DNA from: Nonomuraea polychroma | GTDB lineage: Bacteria > Actinomycetota > Actinomycetes > Streptosporangiales > Streptosporangiaceae | Assembly (NCBI RefSeq): GCF_004011505.1 | Contig: NZ_SAUN01000001.1 | Coordinates: 2,604,001 to 2,668,000 of the forward strand | Reading direction: 5' to 3' | DNA length: 64,000 bases | Shown: positions 51,739-61,228 of the stretch, one piece after another | Position numbering within the stretch: position 1 is the first letter of the stretch | Layout: the number at the start of each line of letters is the position of its first letter | The notes under the pieces: model-generated | Database searches by the model: none | Told to the model about the DNA's origin: nothing | The model's input: only the letters and a program-made list of their open reading frames with translations | Made by a program: the position numbers and the translations under genes

Positions 51739-52940
51739 CCGCCCAGTCGTATCGTCCCGTCCGAGCCGGTCGCCGCCCGATGCCGGGGTTGCGGGAACTG
51801 ACGCGGCGCGTCGACGCCCGGACCCCATCTGATCGCGACCGGGCCGTCGATGCTCTGCGAGCCCTGGCGATCCTCGGCGTGATATTCGGCCACTGGCTGG
51901 TCAGCGCCGTGGTCGAGGCCGGTCGGGGTTCTCTGCAGGGGGCGAGCCCGCTGCAGTACATGCCCTGGCTCGCCCCGCTCTCCTGGATCTTCCAGACCCT
52001 CGCCGTGTTCTTCCTGGTCGGCGGGCACGTCGCCGCGAAGGGCTACCAGGCCTCCCGCCGGCGCGGTGTGGGGTACGGCCGGTGGCTCGGCGGGCGGCTG
52101 GCCCGGTTGTTCCGGCCTGTCGTCGTGATCCTCGGTGTGTGGGCGGTGACGGCCGTCGTCATGCTCTTGTCCGGCACACCCCTTGAGACGGTGCGCACGC
52201 TGCTGACCCTGGTCCTGTCGCCCCTGTGGTTCCTGCTGGTGTTCGCACTGCTCACGGCTTTGACCCCGATGGTCTTACGGGTCGGCCCGCTGTGGCCGCT
52301 CGCCGTGGTCGCCGCTGTCGACGTGGTCCGCTTCGGTCTTGGAGGTCCGGCCTGGCTCGGCTGGGTGAACGTGGTGGCCGGCTGGCTGGTGCCGTACGCG
52401 CTGGGCGCGGCGTGGGCGCGGGGCCGGTTCGACACCCGCCGCTCGGGTCCGCTGCTGATCATCGGCGGGGTCGCCGCCGCAGGCCTCGTCATCTGGGGCG
52501 GATACCCGGCGTCCATGGTCGGGGTGCCCGGCGCGCCGGTCTCCAATCTCAACCCGCCCACCCTGGCGGCCGTCGCCTTCGGCCTGGCCCAATGCGGACT
52601 GGCTCTGCTGCTGCGCGAGCCGTTGCGCCGGATGATGACCCGGCCGATGGTCTGGGCGGCCGTGGCCGCGGCCAACCTCTCCGCCATGACGATCTTCCTC
52701 TGGCACCAGACGGCGATGCTCGCGGTCACCGCCATGGGGCTGTTGTCCGGCCCGCTGCCGGGCCTGCACACCAGGCCGGACGATCTCGGCTGGGTCCTGG
52801 CCCGGCTCGGCTGGCTGCCGGTCTTCGCGATCGCGCTGGCCGTGTGCCAGGCCGCGTTCGGCGCGGCCGAGCGCGGCCGGGCCGGCCGTCCCTCGAAGGG
52901 CGGAGCGCGAAACGCCTGCGAGGAGCCGTCCCATGTCTAG
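51735..52940 (+). CDS. Acyltransferase 3 family membrane protein
   Basis: 401 residues with about ten helices. Family features: RAVDALRALAILGVIFGHWL (with the His used for acyl transfer), FFLVGGHVAAKGYQASRR, GGRLARLFRPVVVI and a late helix TIFLWHQTAML. These enzymes O-acylate cell-surface glycans, lipids or antibiotics. GTG start overlapping the hydrolase stop. Overlaps the kinase gene by eight bases, so its function is probably linked to what the kinase senses. Confidence 0.9.
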   Translation: MTAQSYRPVRAGRRPMPGLRELTRRVDARTPSDRDRAVDALRALAILGVIFGHWLVSAVVEAGRGSLQGASPLQYMPWLAPLSWIFQTLAVFFLVGGHVAAKGYQASRRRGVGYGRWLGGRLARLFRPVVVILGVWAVTAVVMLLSGTPLETVRTLLTLVLSPLWFLLVFALLTALTPMVLRVGPLWPLAVVAAVDVVRFGLGGPAWLGWVNVVAGWLVPYALGAAWARGRFDTRRSGPLLIIGGVAAAGLVIWGGYPASMVGVPGAPVSNLNPPTLAAVAFGLAQCGLALLLREPLRRMMTRPMVWAAVAAANLSAMTIFLWHQTAMLAVTAMGLLSGPLPGLHTRPDDLGWVLARLGWLPVFAIALAVCQAAFGAAERGRAGRPSKGGARNACEEPSHV

Positions 52941-54192
52941 GATCGTCCACGTGGACAGGGCCGACGCGATGGGTGCCGTGCTGCGGGGCGTACGAGCGGA
53001 TCTGCTCACGTCGGCCCGCCAGCCGCTGCCGCCCATGGCCGGGCCGCGGCCGCTGAAATGGCTGCCACACGTGCTGATCGTGCTGGCCGCCGTCCTCCTC
53101 GCCGCGACAGCCGAGGGCACCGAGGCCGCGCCGTTCGCGATCGCCCACGCGGTGATCCTGGTGTCGGCACTGCGCTGGCCGGTGCCGGCGTGGTGGCTGT
53201 CGATGGCGTTCCTGGCCGGCACCGCCGCGACGCCCTACTCGCCCACGTTCATCGGCCAGCCGTGGCCATGGTTCGTCCATGCCGGGGTGCTGTTCCTGGT
53301 GGCGCTGCGCAACCGGCCCCGGGTCGCCGTCGAGACGCTGCTGCTCAGCGGCTTGCTGGCCGGCGGTATGCAATGGCCGGGCGGAGACCTGCTCTGGGAA
53401 GACCCGCTGACTCCCGCGGTGATTTTCGCGGTCGCCGTGTTCCTCGGCACCTCGGCACGCAGCCTCCGGGAGACACGGCAGCGGCTCCAGGAGCAGCAGG
53501 CGGCCACCATCGCGGAGAGGGGGCGCCGGGCCCTGCTGGAGGAGCGTGCCCGGATCGCGCGCGAACTGCATGATGTGGTCGCCCACCACATGTCCGTCAT
53601 CTCCATCCAGGCCGACGCCGCGCCCTACCGCGTCGAGGATCCCCCCGAAGAACTGGTCACCGCCTTCGCCGTCATCCGCCAGAACGCCCTCGAAGCCCTC
53701 ACCGAGCTGCGCCACGTCCTGGGGGTCCTGCGCGCGGAGAGCGCCGATGACTCCCTGCCGCCCGGCGGCCCCCAGCCCACCCTGCACCAGCTCGGCAACG
53801 TCGTCGACAACGTGCGCTCCGCCGGCCTGCGCGTTGAGCTGGACGTCTCGGGTACGGCCCGCCCGCTGCCACCGGGTGTGGAACTGTCGGGCTTCCGCAT
53901 CGTCCAGGAGGCTCTGAGCAATGCGCTGCGCCACGCGCCCGGCTCCACGGTCCGCGTCGAGATCGTCTACGCGCTCTCCACGCTGCGGCTGCGGGTGCTC
54001 AACGGCCCCTCCCGTGACAAGACCAAGCCCTCGCCCGGCGCCGGTCACGGCATCATGGGCATGCGTGAACGTGCCGCGATGCTCGGCGGCGAACTGGCCG
54101 CCGGTCCCACGCCCGGCGGTGGCTATGAGGTCTCCGTCCTGCTCCCGGTGCCCGTGGACACCGCCACGACCGCGAAGGAAGGCCACACGTGA
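52933..54192 (+). CDS. Sensor histidine kinase
   Basis: 419 residues. Four to five helices in the first 190 residues, a coiled coil (SLRETRQRLQEQQAATIAER), HisKA_3 with phospho-His213 in RIARELHDVVAHHMSVI, then HATPase: FRIVQEALSNALRHAPGS, GHGIMGMRERAAMLGGEL. The G1 box region is short (VLNGPSRDKTK), as in several actinomycete NarL-type kinases. Coupled to the response regulator by GTGA. Confidence 0.92.
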   Translation: MSRIVHVDRADAMGAVLRGVRADLLTSARQPLPPMAGPRPLKWLPHVLIVLAAVLLAATAEGTEAAPFAIAHAVILVSALRWPVPAWWLSMAFLAGTAATPYSPTFIGQPWPWFVHAGVLFLVALRNRPRVAVETLLLSGLLAGGMQWPGGDLLWEDPLTPAVIFAVAVFLGTSARSLRETRQRLQEQQAATIAERGRRALLEERARIARELHDVVAHHMSVISIQADAAPYRVEDPPEELVTAFAVIRQNALEALTELRHVLGVLRAESADDSLPPGGPQPTLHQLGNVVDNVRSAGLRVELDVSGTARPLPPGVELSGFRIVQEALSNALRHAPGSTVRVEIVYALSTLRLRVLNGPSRDKTKPSPGAGHGIMGMRERAAMLGGELAAGPTPGGGYEVSVLLPVPVDTATTAKEGHT

Positions 54193-54863
54193 CGATCCGC
54201 GTGCTCATCGCCGATGACCAGGCCATGGTCCGCGAGGGTTTCTCCGTCCTTCTCAACGCCCAGCCCGGCATCCAGGTCGTGGGCCTGGCCGAGGACGGCG
54301 CCGACGCCGTCGCCAAGGCCGCCGACCTGCACCCCGACGTGATCGTGATGGACATCCGGATGCCCGGGCTGAACGGCATCGAGGCCGCTCGCCGCATCAC
54401 CGCGGATCCCGGCCTCGCCACCAAGGTCCTCATCCTGACGACCTTCGACCTCGACGAATACGTGTACGAGGCGCTGCGGGCGGGCGCCAGCGGATTCCTG
54501 CTCAAGGACGCCTCGGGTGTCCAGCTCGCCGAGGCCGTACGCGTCGTGGCCGCGGGCGAGGCCCTGCTCTCCCCGAACATCACCAGGCGACTCATCGCGG
54601 AGTTCTCCCGGCTGGGCGGCACCCCGCGGCCCCCGGCCCAGGCCCGCGCCGGCGAGCTCACCGAACGCGAGACCGAGGTCGTCGCCCTCATCGCCCACGG
54701 CCTGTCGAACGCGGAGATCGCGGGCCGGCTCGTCCTCGCGGAACAGACCGTCAAGACTCACGTGGGCCGCATCCTGAACAAGCTCCAGCTGCGCGACCGC
54801 ACCCAAGTCGCCGTCTTCGCCTACGAGACGGGCCTGGTCAAACCGGGACACGCAAACGCGTGA
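54189..54863 (+). CDS. NarL/FixJ-family response regulator
   Basis: 224 residues. Receiver with IADDQ, Asp55 in VMDIRMPG, TTF and LLKDAS lysine; LuxR HTH with LTERETEVVALIAHGLSNAEIA and LAEQTVKTHVGRILNKL. GTG start. Pairs with the preceding kinase and probably controls this hydrolase-acyltransferase operon (inference). Confidence 0.94.
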   Translation: MTIRVLIADDQAMVREGFSVLLNAQPGIQVVGLAEDGADAVAKAADLHPDVIVMDIRMPGLNGIEAARRITADPGLATKVLILTTFDLDEYVYEALRAGASGFLLKDASGVQLAEAVRVVAAGEALLSPNITRRLIAEFSRLGGTPRPPAQARAGELTERETEVVALIAHGLSNAEIAGRLVLAEQTVKTHVGRILNKLQLRDRTQVAVFAYETGLVKPGHANA

Positions 54864-54866
54864 TCC

Positions 54867-55150
54867 CAGAGCCGCGTGCGTCGGGGGCGTGGAAGAAGCC
54901 CGGCCCGGCCCGCACCGGCCGCTCCCCGGTGCGCGCGCCCAGACTGATCACATCGTGCGGACGACGCGGGGCGGGGGCGGCGTCGTGGACCACCGCCAAG
55001 GTGGCCATGCGCTTACGGGCTTGCTTTTCACCCGAGGCCAGGCGGGTGCGGAAGGTATGCCGGTGGGCTGCGGCGGCCGTGCGGGGGCTGGGCGTAACGC
55101 CGCGGGCCGCATCACCACGCCCTTGCCGTCGAAGGTCAGCATCAACATCT
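54867..55150 (-). pseudogene. ISKra4-type transposase relic
   Basis: The minus strand reads LMLTFDGKGVVMRPAALRPA, then after a frameshift RMATLAVVHDAAPAPRRPHD and VISLGARTGERPVRAGP. ISKra4-family transposases have a DGKGxVMRPxALR strand followed by KRMAxVxAVYDxxPxPRTPxDI. Only this internal part survives. Confidence 0.6.
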
Positions 55151-55447
55151 CCTCGGCGCAGTCAGCTCGGCGACCAGAAGATCGAACAAATTCCTGGAGG
55201 TTGCAAACTCGTCAGCCCTGACGGCTTGGCGTGGCCAGCAACGGCGTGCGGGTGCAGGCCCGGCGCGGGGGTGCCCGGACACCTCCATATTGCGGGCGGC
55301 GGCCATGGCGGCGGCGCGCTACCACTCCAGGCCGACGACCTACCGCGCCAGCCGTCCCCGCATCCCGCCGATCACCTCGATCGGGCGGGTCTGTCGTTCC
55401 CGCGACGGGCTCGCTGATCAGATCGCGTTGGCCGGCGAAGAGAAACG

Positions 55448-55582
55448 TTCCGGCTGGTCGAGATCGGCGCCAACGGTCAGCCCGCGCTGGCCGCCTACCT
55501 GTCGGAGAAGACCGGCATCGACTGGCGGCATGTCGCGGCCGAGCGGACGCAGGAGCTACTGGCCGAACTTGCGAACGGGTAG
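55448..55582 (+). pseudogene. C-terminal protein fragment, perhaps sigma-factor SnoaL-like domain
   Basis: A frame ending at the TAG near 55582 reads FRLVEIGANGQPALAAYLSE and then KTGIDWRHVAAERTQELLA. The NGQPALAAYL phrase resembles the SnoaL-like tail of SigJ-type ECF sigma factors, but the match is short and the rest differs. No start or upstream homology. Confidence 0.3.
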
Positions 55583-55750
55583 CTCGTCAGTGTTCCAGGC
55601 GAGCGCGCAGGCGCGCGCCAGGTCGGCGGTGGTGCTCGCCCGCACCTGGCCGGCCAGCAGTGGCGTGGCCCAGCGGAAGAACCACCCCGGCTCACCTGCC
55701 GCGTGGATCGTGACCAGGGTGCCGTCCGGCAGGCGGGATCCAGGCGGCGA
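55556..55750 (-). pseudogene. SRPBCC-family C-terminal fragment
   Basis: Reading leftward: LPDGTLVTIHAAGEPGWFFRWA, then PLLAGQVRASTTADLARACA, the last strand and long helix of an SRPBCC/polyketide-cyclase-like domain (compare FFRLAEPL...DLARLKALLE). The N-terminal two-thirds is missing and the helicase gene begins just beyond. Confidence 0.5.
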
Positions 55751-55821
55751 ACAGATGCGGCAGAGGGAGTGCGTTTTCCGGCTGCGTCTGGAGGTAGGGG
55801 GCGCTGGAGGAGGCGCCGACG

Positions 55822-57510
55822 ATGACCTTGAACACGTCTGATGGTGCGTCGAGCTTCGCCGACCTGGGGCTGCGGCCCGAGCTTCTACGCGCGCTGTCCG
55901 ATCTGGGATACGAAGAGCCCACCCCGATCCAATGCGAGGCGATCCCGCCGTTGCTGGAGGGCCGCGACCTGCTCGGGCAGGCTGCGACCGGTACGGGGAA
56001 GACGGCGGCGTTCGCCCTGCCGGTGCTCCAGCGCATGCCCCAGACCACCGACGGTGAGCCGGTGGCGCTCGTGCTCGTGCCCACACGAGAGCTGGCCATC
56101 CAGGTTTCGGAGGCCTTTCATCGCTACGGCCGCAACATGGGCACCCGCGTCCTCCCGATCTACGGTGGGGCACCGATCGGCCGCCAACTGCAGGCGCTCA
56201 AACGCGGGATCGATGTCGTGGTCGCGACCCCTGGACGCGCACTCGACCACATCAGCCGGGAGACGCTTCGCCTGGGTGGCGTGCAGACCGTCGTGCTGGA
56301 CGAGGCGGACGAGATGCTCGACATGGGGTTCGCCGATGACATCGAGGCGATCTTCCAGGCGACTCCGGACGATCGCCAGACGGTGCTCTTCTCGGCGACG
56401 GTCCCGCCGCGCATCGCCGGGATCGCTCGCCGTCACCTGCACGACCCGGTACGGATCGAGATAGGGCGAGAGGCGGCGGCACGGGGAGAGCCACCGTTGG
56501 TGCGGCAGAGCGCCTATGTCGTCGCCCGGGCGCACAAGCCTGCGGCGCTCGGGCGCCTGCTGGATGTGGAAGCGCCCGCAGCCGCGATCGTCTTCTGCCG
56601 CACCCGTGAGGAGGTGGACCGGCTCAGTGAGACCTTGAACGGCCGCGGCTACCGTGCCGAGGGGCTGCACGGGGGGATGGACCAGGAGCAGCGCGATCGC
56701 GTGATGGGGCGGCTGCGGAGCGGGACGGCGGAGCTGCTCGTCGCGACCGATGTGGCCGCGCGTGGCCTCGACATCGAGCAACTCTCTCACGTCGTCAACT
56801 ACGACGTCCCCTCCGCACCCGAGTCGTACGTCCACCGCATCGGCAGGGTGGGCCGGGCCGGCCGGGAGGGGGTCGCTCTCACCCTGGCCGAGCCGCGTGA
56901 GCATCGAATGCTCAAGGCGATAGAGCGGGTGACGGGACAGCGGATCGGCGTGGAAAGGCTGCCGACCGTCGCCGACCTGCGCGCGCGCCGCCTGGAGCTG
57001 ACCCGGGCCGCCCTGGAGGAGAGCGTTCTCCAAGACGACCTGGAGCCCTTCCGCGTCGTGGTGGAGTCGCTCACGGATGAGTTCGAGATCATGGAGGTGG
57101 CCCTCGCCGCGGTGAAGCTCGCGCATGAGTCCGGTGGGGCCGTGGCGGACGAGGAGGAGATTCCCGAGGTCGTCCTGCGAACCGGGGCGGACAGGCAGGG
57201 ACGTCGTGAGGTGGCCGGAGGCCGGGAGCGGCGCGGCGGCATGCCCGCGAGGGGAATGACCCGCCTGTTCTTCGGTCTTGGTCGCGCGGCCGGAGTGCGG
57301 CCACAGGATCTGGTCGGTGCGATCGCGGGCGAATCCCGCATGAGTGGGCGTGACATCGGGACGATCGAGATCGCTGACCGTTTCTCTCTGGTCGAGGTGC
57401 CCGAAGACGCCGCCGACGAGGTGATCAGGGCTCTGCGGCGGAGCACCATCAAGGGAAGGAAGCCGACGGTCCGCCGAGAGCGCGATCGGCCCAGCAGATC
57501 ACCTCGGTGA
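55822..57510 (+). CDS. deaD: DEAD-box RNA helicase (CsdA/DeaD-like)
   Basis: 562 residues. All helicase motifs are visible: Q motif (GYEEPTPIQ), ATGTGKT, VPTRELA, TPGR, DEAD (LDEADEMLDMGF), SAT, then ATDVAARGLD and HRIGRVGRAG. After residue about 440, a basic linker leads to a DbpA-type RNA-binding domain (MTRLFFGLGRAAGVRPQDLV and RFSLVEVPEDAADEVIRAL). Such helicases unwind structured RNA in ribosome assembly and cold response. GGAGGAG lies upstream of the ATG. Flanked by relics on both sides. Confidence 0.95.
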   Translation: MTLNTSDGASSFADLGLRPELLRALSDLGYEEPTPIQCEAIPPLLEGRDLLGQAATGTGKTAAFALPVLQRMPQTTDGEPVALVLVPTRELAIQVSEAFHRYGRNMGTRVLPIYGGAPIGRQLQALKRGIDVVVATPGRALDHISRETLRLGGVQTVVLDEADEMLDMGFADDIEAIFQATPDDRQTVLFSATVPPRIAGIARRHLHDPVRIEIGREAAARGEPPLVRQSAYVVARAHKPAALGRLLDVEAPAAAIVFCRTREEVDRLSETLNGRGYRAEGLHGGMDQEQRDRVMGRLRSGTAELLVATDVAARGLDIEQLSHVVNYDVPSAPESYVHRIGRVGRAGREGVALTLAEPREHRMLKAIERVTGQRIGVERLPTVADLRARRLELTRAALEESVLQDDLEPFRVVVESLTDEFEIMEVALAAVKLAHESGGAVADEEEIPEVVLRTGADRQGRREVAGGRERRGGMPARGMTRLFFGLGRAAGVRPQDLVGAIAGESRMSGRDIGTIEIADRFSLVEVPEDAADEVIRALRRSTIKGRKPTVRRERDRPSRSPR

Positions 57511-57789
57511 GCGGAGCTGGAGTATCGCGCGGCCGTGACCTCCGCCGCGCTGGGCAGGTGCCGCCCACCTGCCACCATCGTTCCAGCAGGGGCTGCTCCG
57601 GCAGCTCGCGGGCAGGAGGCAGCGGCGGGAGGAGCTGCGGGCGCGTGTCGAGGTCCTGCTCGACGCGCTGCTGGTCCCCGGTTCCTGAGCGAAACCGGTG
57701 CGGTTACGGCCGCTACCGGCGGAGCCTGGCTCTGGCAGCCGCGGACACCACCGCATTCTTCTCGGCGGAGGTCATCAGCCCGGCACCGA

Positions 57790-58162
57790 TCCAGTCGTCC
57801 GCGGTGCGGGCCACCGCGGACTGCGCGCCCGCATCGAGGCCGTACGGGCGCGGGTCGCGGGCCGGCCCGCCAAGAACGTGCTCATCGCTTATCCCGGCAT
57901 GGCCATGATGAATGCCAACGGCCTGCCCGCCGTGATGACCGGCGGCATCTACGACGATGTGATCAAGGCCGCCGGCGGCGTCAACGCCTTCGCCGGGCAG
58001 GGCCCGCCCTTGGAGGTGCTGACGCCTGACTTCATCGAGGGGGTCTTCGGGGTACGCGCTCACGTCGGCCCGCATCCCTTGACCGGCCGCCCGCACATCG
58101 CCGTGGTCCCACGCCCCAGAGGAGGTGACGACGCCACGATCCAATCCGAGCCCGCCGCCTGA
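57790..58162 (+). pseudogene. Periplasmic metal/siderophore-binding protein C-terminal relic
   Basis: The frame gives LRARIEAVRARVAGRPAKN, VLIAYPGMAMMNANGLPAVM and GGIYDDVIKAAGGVNAFAGQ, the second lobe of a class III (FepB/BtuF-like) binding protein, ending in HIAVVPRPRGG. The first lobe and signal peptide are missing; the preceding 280 bases have no readable homologous frame. Confidence 0.55.
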
Positions 58163-58313
58163 CCGGACTGCCAGGGATGGCAGCACCGGCGACAACGCCG
58201 ACTGCCATCCCTGGCTCCACCACGTCCGGCCCGCAAGGCGTTCGGTGTGCCGACCGGCATCGACCGCCGGGGGATGGCGCTCGCAATCTGCTGTCCGACG
58301 TCCCGCAAGCTCT

Positions 58314-58365
58314 TCACAGTCAATGTTGACTGTGAGACGCTCCCCCTACAGTCAGAGCTGACGGT
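58314..58365. promoter_or_regulatory. Tandem palindromes before the crotonase relic
   Basis: A 22-base inverted repeat (TCACAGTCAA, TG, TTGACTGTGA) at 58314-58335 is followed at 58348-58365 by a weaker copy. Both fit ACAGTCA-N4-TGAC(T/G)GT, with centres 32 bases apart. The gene they served is now a relic, so the site may be an orphan operator. Confidence 0.55.
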
Positions 58366-58384
58366 GAATGGACGAGGTGACATG

Positions 58385-58745
58385 GTCAGCCGGGCGGTCG
58401 CCGGGGGCAGCGACATCGCCCTGTCGTGCGATCTGGTGGTGATGGCGGAGGTGACGCCCGGATCGGCTGCATGCCCGCGCGAGTGTGGGGCTGTCCGACG
58501 ACGGCGATGTGGGTGTACCGGCTGGGCGCCGAGCGCGCCAAGCGGACAACATGGGCCTGCACGGCACGCAGATCCTGGCCACGCTGTTCGACGGCATCAC
58601 CCGGCACTCGCCCGAAGGCCGCTGGTTCCAGGGGTTCGCCGCCACCCACGGCTTCCACGAAGCCGTCAAATGGCGCGACTCGGGCCGCTGGATCCCCGAC
58701 GGCGGCGGCCCGATTCCCGCCGCGGCCGGCCTCGCAGAGGGCTGA
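58385..58745 (+). pseudogene. Enoyl-CoA hydratase (crotonase) relic with internal deletion
   Basis: The first frame reads AVAGGSDIALSCDLVVMAE, the oxyanion-hole strand of a crotonase. A second frame gives RIGCMPARVWGCPTTAMWVY and RLGAERAKR. A third gives MGLHGTQILATLFDGITRHS and HEAVKWRDSGRWIPD, the C-terminal helices. The N-terminus and about 60 central codons are missing. Confidence 0.7.
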
Positions 58746-58938
58746 CTGCCATGCCCCTCCCACTGAAAGTGGACCTACTGGTCCTTCGACATCTCCCGCC
58801 CGGTGCTGGAGCTCACCGCCGGAGCCGACCCGCAATACGCCGTGTCCCGGTCGGCGGAAGGTTCGCCCCCGAGCGCATCTCCTCGTGACGTCAGCCCTGC
58901 CCTGCGCCCGCTCAGAGCTCGGCAACACAACAGTTGGG

Positions 58939-59532
58939 TCAAGGGGCCTTGAGCAGGGTGAGGAAACTGTCGAGCTGTGCGGTGAGGGTCTGGGCGGTCT
59001 CCGAGGTGGGCATGAGGGTCGCGGTGACCTGCGCGCCGAGCAGCGCGGTGAGCAGGTGCCCGATGATGTGTTCGTCGGAGATCGGGGTGCGCACCTCGCC
59101 GGCCTCTCGGGCTTCGATGAGGTAGCGCTGGAGTTGTTCGCGCCACTCCCGCATGGCGTGCTCGTGCCGTGCGGCCAGGAGGGGACTTGTGAGAGCTTTA
59201 TGCCAAAAAGGGATGACGATGCGGGCCTCGTCCCGGGTGGTTCCATCCAGTGGCAGGATCTCCTGGCAATAAGCGCGCAGGGCTGTCAGGCCGTGCTTGC
59301 CGGAAGTGGCCGCGGCCATGCGGCGGCCGGTCTGGACGTAGATGTGGTCGAAGGCGGCCGCAAACAGGTCGTCCTTGGTCGCGAAGTACGGTTTGAGCGC
59401 TCCGTTGGAGAAGCCGGCTTCGGCGGCGATGGCGGCCATGGTGGCCGAGTCCCATCCGGTGCGGGCGATGGTGCGCCAGGCGGCCTCGATGAATTCCACC
59501 CGGCGCCGGTCGTGGTCGACGACCTTCGGCAC
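58939..59532 (-). CDS. TetR-family regulator
   Basis: 197 residues. N-terminal HTH: RVEFIEAAWRTIARTGWDSATM, IAAEAGFSNGALKPYFATKDDL; helical ligand domain with a TetR_C-type WHKALTSPLLAARHEHAM. It lies 45 bases behind the PLP decarboxylase on the same strand, so the two are probably one transcript and the regulator may act at the AT-rich palindrome before the decarboxylase gene. Confidence 0.92.
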   Translation of the reverse strand: MPKVVDHDRRRVEFIEAAWRTIARTGWDSATMAAIAAEAGFSNGALKPYFATKDDLFAAAFDHIYVQTGRRMAAATSGKHGLTALRAYCQEILPLDGTTRDEARIVIPFWHKALTSPLLAARHEHAMREWREQLQRYLIEAREAGEVRTPISDEHIIGHLLTALLGAQVTATLMPTSETAQTLTAQLDSFLTLLKAP

Positions 59533-59577
59533 GACTGCTCCCTTCGTCGGTCGGCTGGGGATCTGTGCAGGCTGCTG

Positions 59578-61002
59578 CTAGGTGCCGCTGTCGGCCAGCA
59601 GGTCGAGGACGTGCTCGTGCAGGGACGGCACCTGCTGCTCGGTCTCGGGCTTCATCAGCACACTGCGGAGGATGCGGCCGTGCGGCACGTCGGCGGCCAC
59701 CCGGTGCCCGCGCGCGGCCAGCGCGGCGGCATCGACCGTGTAGGTCGCCACGAACAGCGACTGTGCCGGAGGCAGATGCATGCCCCGCGTCATGACGTGG
59801 GCGCTGGCCCGGTCCACCTCGGACAAGCGGTCACGGGTGGGGTAGTAGGTGAGGATGTCCAGCTGCGGGTGCTGGTACAGGCTCAGCTGCTCGCCGGCCC
59901 TGATGCGCTCGGCCCAGGCCAACGCCGCTCGCCTGCCGGGGCGCAGCGCCGCGCCCAGGCCGTCCGGTGTCAGCGGTAGCAGCCGCAATGTCAGCCACAG
60001 GGCGGCGGCCGCCGCGCCGGCGCGGGAGCACTCCAGGGAGATCTCACCCAGGTGCAGTTCCTCGGAGGTGAAGTAGGTGTAAGGCGACTCGTGCAGGTAA
60101 TGCCGCGCCGCGCCGGGGTCCTTGAACAGGACCGCGCCGCAGCCATAGGGCTGCAAGCCGTGCTTGTGCGGGTCGATGACGACCGAGTCGCACTCGGCGA
60201 CGGCGGCGAAGGGGGCGGCGGCCACACCGTCGGCGCTGTCGTCGGCGATGAGGCGGAAGAACCCGCCGTAGGCTGCGTCGACGTGCACCCTGGCCCCATA
60301 GTGCCGGCACAGCGCGACGATGTCGTGGACGGGGTCGATCGCTCCCAGTCCGGTCGTGCCGGTGGTGGCCACCACGGTGCCGACGGCCCCGGTGCGCAGC
60401 AGCTCCTCCAAGGCCTGCAGGTCCATCGTGCCGTCAGCGATCGTCGGGACCGCCGTGCCCTCCACACCCAGCAGGTGGCACATGCGGGAGTGGGTGTAGT
60501 GCGCGTCGGCGCTGTAGGCCACCGCCTTGCCCGGGTGCGTCTCGCGGGCGACGAACAGCGCCTCGAGGTTGGCGATGGTGCCGCTGCTGGTCAGGTGGCC
60601 CAGGTGCTGGTCGAAGCCGAACATGGTCGCCAGCTGTGCCACGACCTCCTTTTCCATCCGCGCGGTGGCCGGCCCGCCGTCGAGGGCATGGTTGTTCGGG
60701 TTGATCAGCATCGCGGTGACGTAGCCGATCACCGCTGCGGGGTGTGGTGGCTTGAGCATCTGCCCGACGTAGCGGGGGTGGAAGAACGGATAGTTGTCCC
60801 GCAACCGGGCGCGCAGCTCCTCGGTGGCCCGCTCCAGCCTGCCCACCTCGACGTCCAAGGAAGGATGCGGGCTGAAGTCCCCGTACTCGTCCATCCAGCG
60901 AGCCATCTCCACGACGGCGGTCTGCAGTTGCTCGGCCAGCGCCGCTGCACCGGCCGGGCCGCTGTGCAGCAGCGGGCTTGTGGTGTGAGGTGTCGTCGCC
61001 AC
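59578..61002 (-). CDS. Group II PLP-dependent decarboxylase
   Basis: 474 residues. PLP lysine is Lys280 in DPHKHGLQPYGCG; other family motifs are FHPRYVGQMLKPPHPAAVIGYV, NPNNHALDGGPATARMEKEV, HLTSSGTIANLEALFVARE and VHVDAAYGGFF. Similar to aromatic-L-amino-acid, tyrosine and diaminobutyrate decarboxylases; the His in ADAHYTHSRM stacks on PLP. The substrate cannot be fixed from sequence. GTG start with GGAGGGG seven bases upstream, and a 73-base leader from a consensus -10. Confidence 0.92.
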   Translation of the reverse strand: MATTPHTTSPLLHSGPAGAAALAEQLQTAVVEMARWMDEYGDFSPHPSLDVEVGRLERATEELRARLRDNYPFFHPRYVGQMLKPPHPAAVIGYVTAMLINPNNHALDGGPATARMEKEVVAQLATMFGFDQHLGHLTSSGTIANLEALFVARETHPGKAVAYSADAHYTHSRMCHLLGVEGTAVPTIADGTMDLQALEELLRTGAVGTVVATTGTTGLGAIDPVHDIVALCRHYGARVHVDAAYGGFFRLIADDSADGVAAAPFAAVAECDSVVIDPHKHGLQPYGCGAVLFKDPGAARHYLHESPYTYFTSEELHLGEISLECSRAGAAAAALWLTLRLLPLTPDGLGAALRPGRRAALAWAERIRAGEQLSLYQHPQLDILTYYPTRDRLSEVDRASAHVMTRGMHLPPAQSLFVATYTVDAAALAARGHRVAADVPHGRILRSVLMKPETEQQVPSLHEHVLDLLADSGT

Positions 61003-61071
61003 GTGGTTACCCCTCCAGTTGCGCCCTCACCGCCACCACACCAAGAGCGGGGAGGACGGAAACGGGGATCT

Positions 61072-61093
61072 TTTTTCTATGATTATAGAAAAA
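61072..61093 (-). promoter_or_regulatory. AT-rich palindrome with consensus -10 for the decarboxylase
   Basis: TTTTTCTAT (61072-61080) mirrors ATAGAAAAA (61085-61093). On the minus strand the centre contains a perfect TATAAT (61087-61082), but the -35 region is poor. In a 70% GC genome such an AT palindrome is distinctive and probably an operator for the co-encoded TetR protein. Confidence 0.6.
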
Positions 61094-61228
61094 CCGTGTC
61101 GACGCTAGCACCGGGAACGCCGGACGGTCAACGGTCGGCGCGCTGCATGCTCCGGCCTTGACCTGCACGATCCGGAGCTTGCGGCGATGAAGGCACCGCT
61201 CAGCGGTTCCTGCTCGTCGACCGGGATG

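Noticed and set aside
57511-57789. Fragments resembling helical protein ends between the helicase and the binding-protein relic
   Set aside because: A short Leu/Arg-rich frame ending near 57688 and an antisense piece (DWIGAGLMTSAEKNAV) look protein-like but match nothing I can name.
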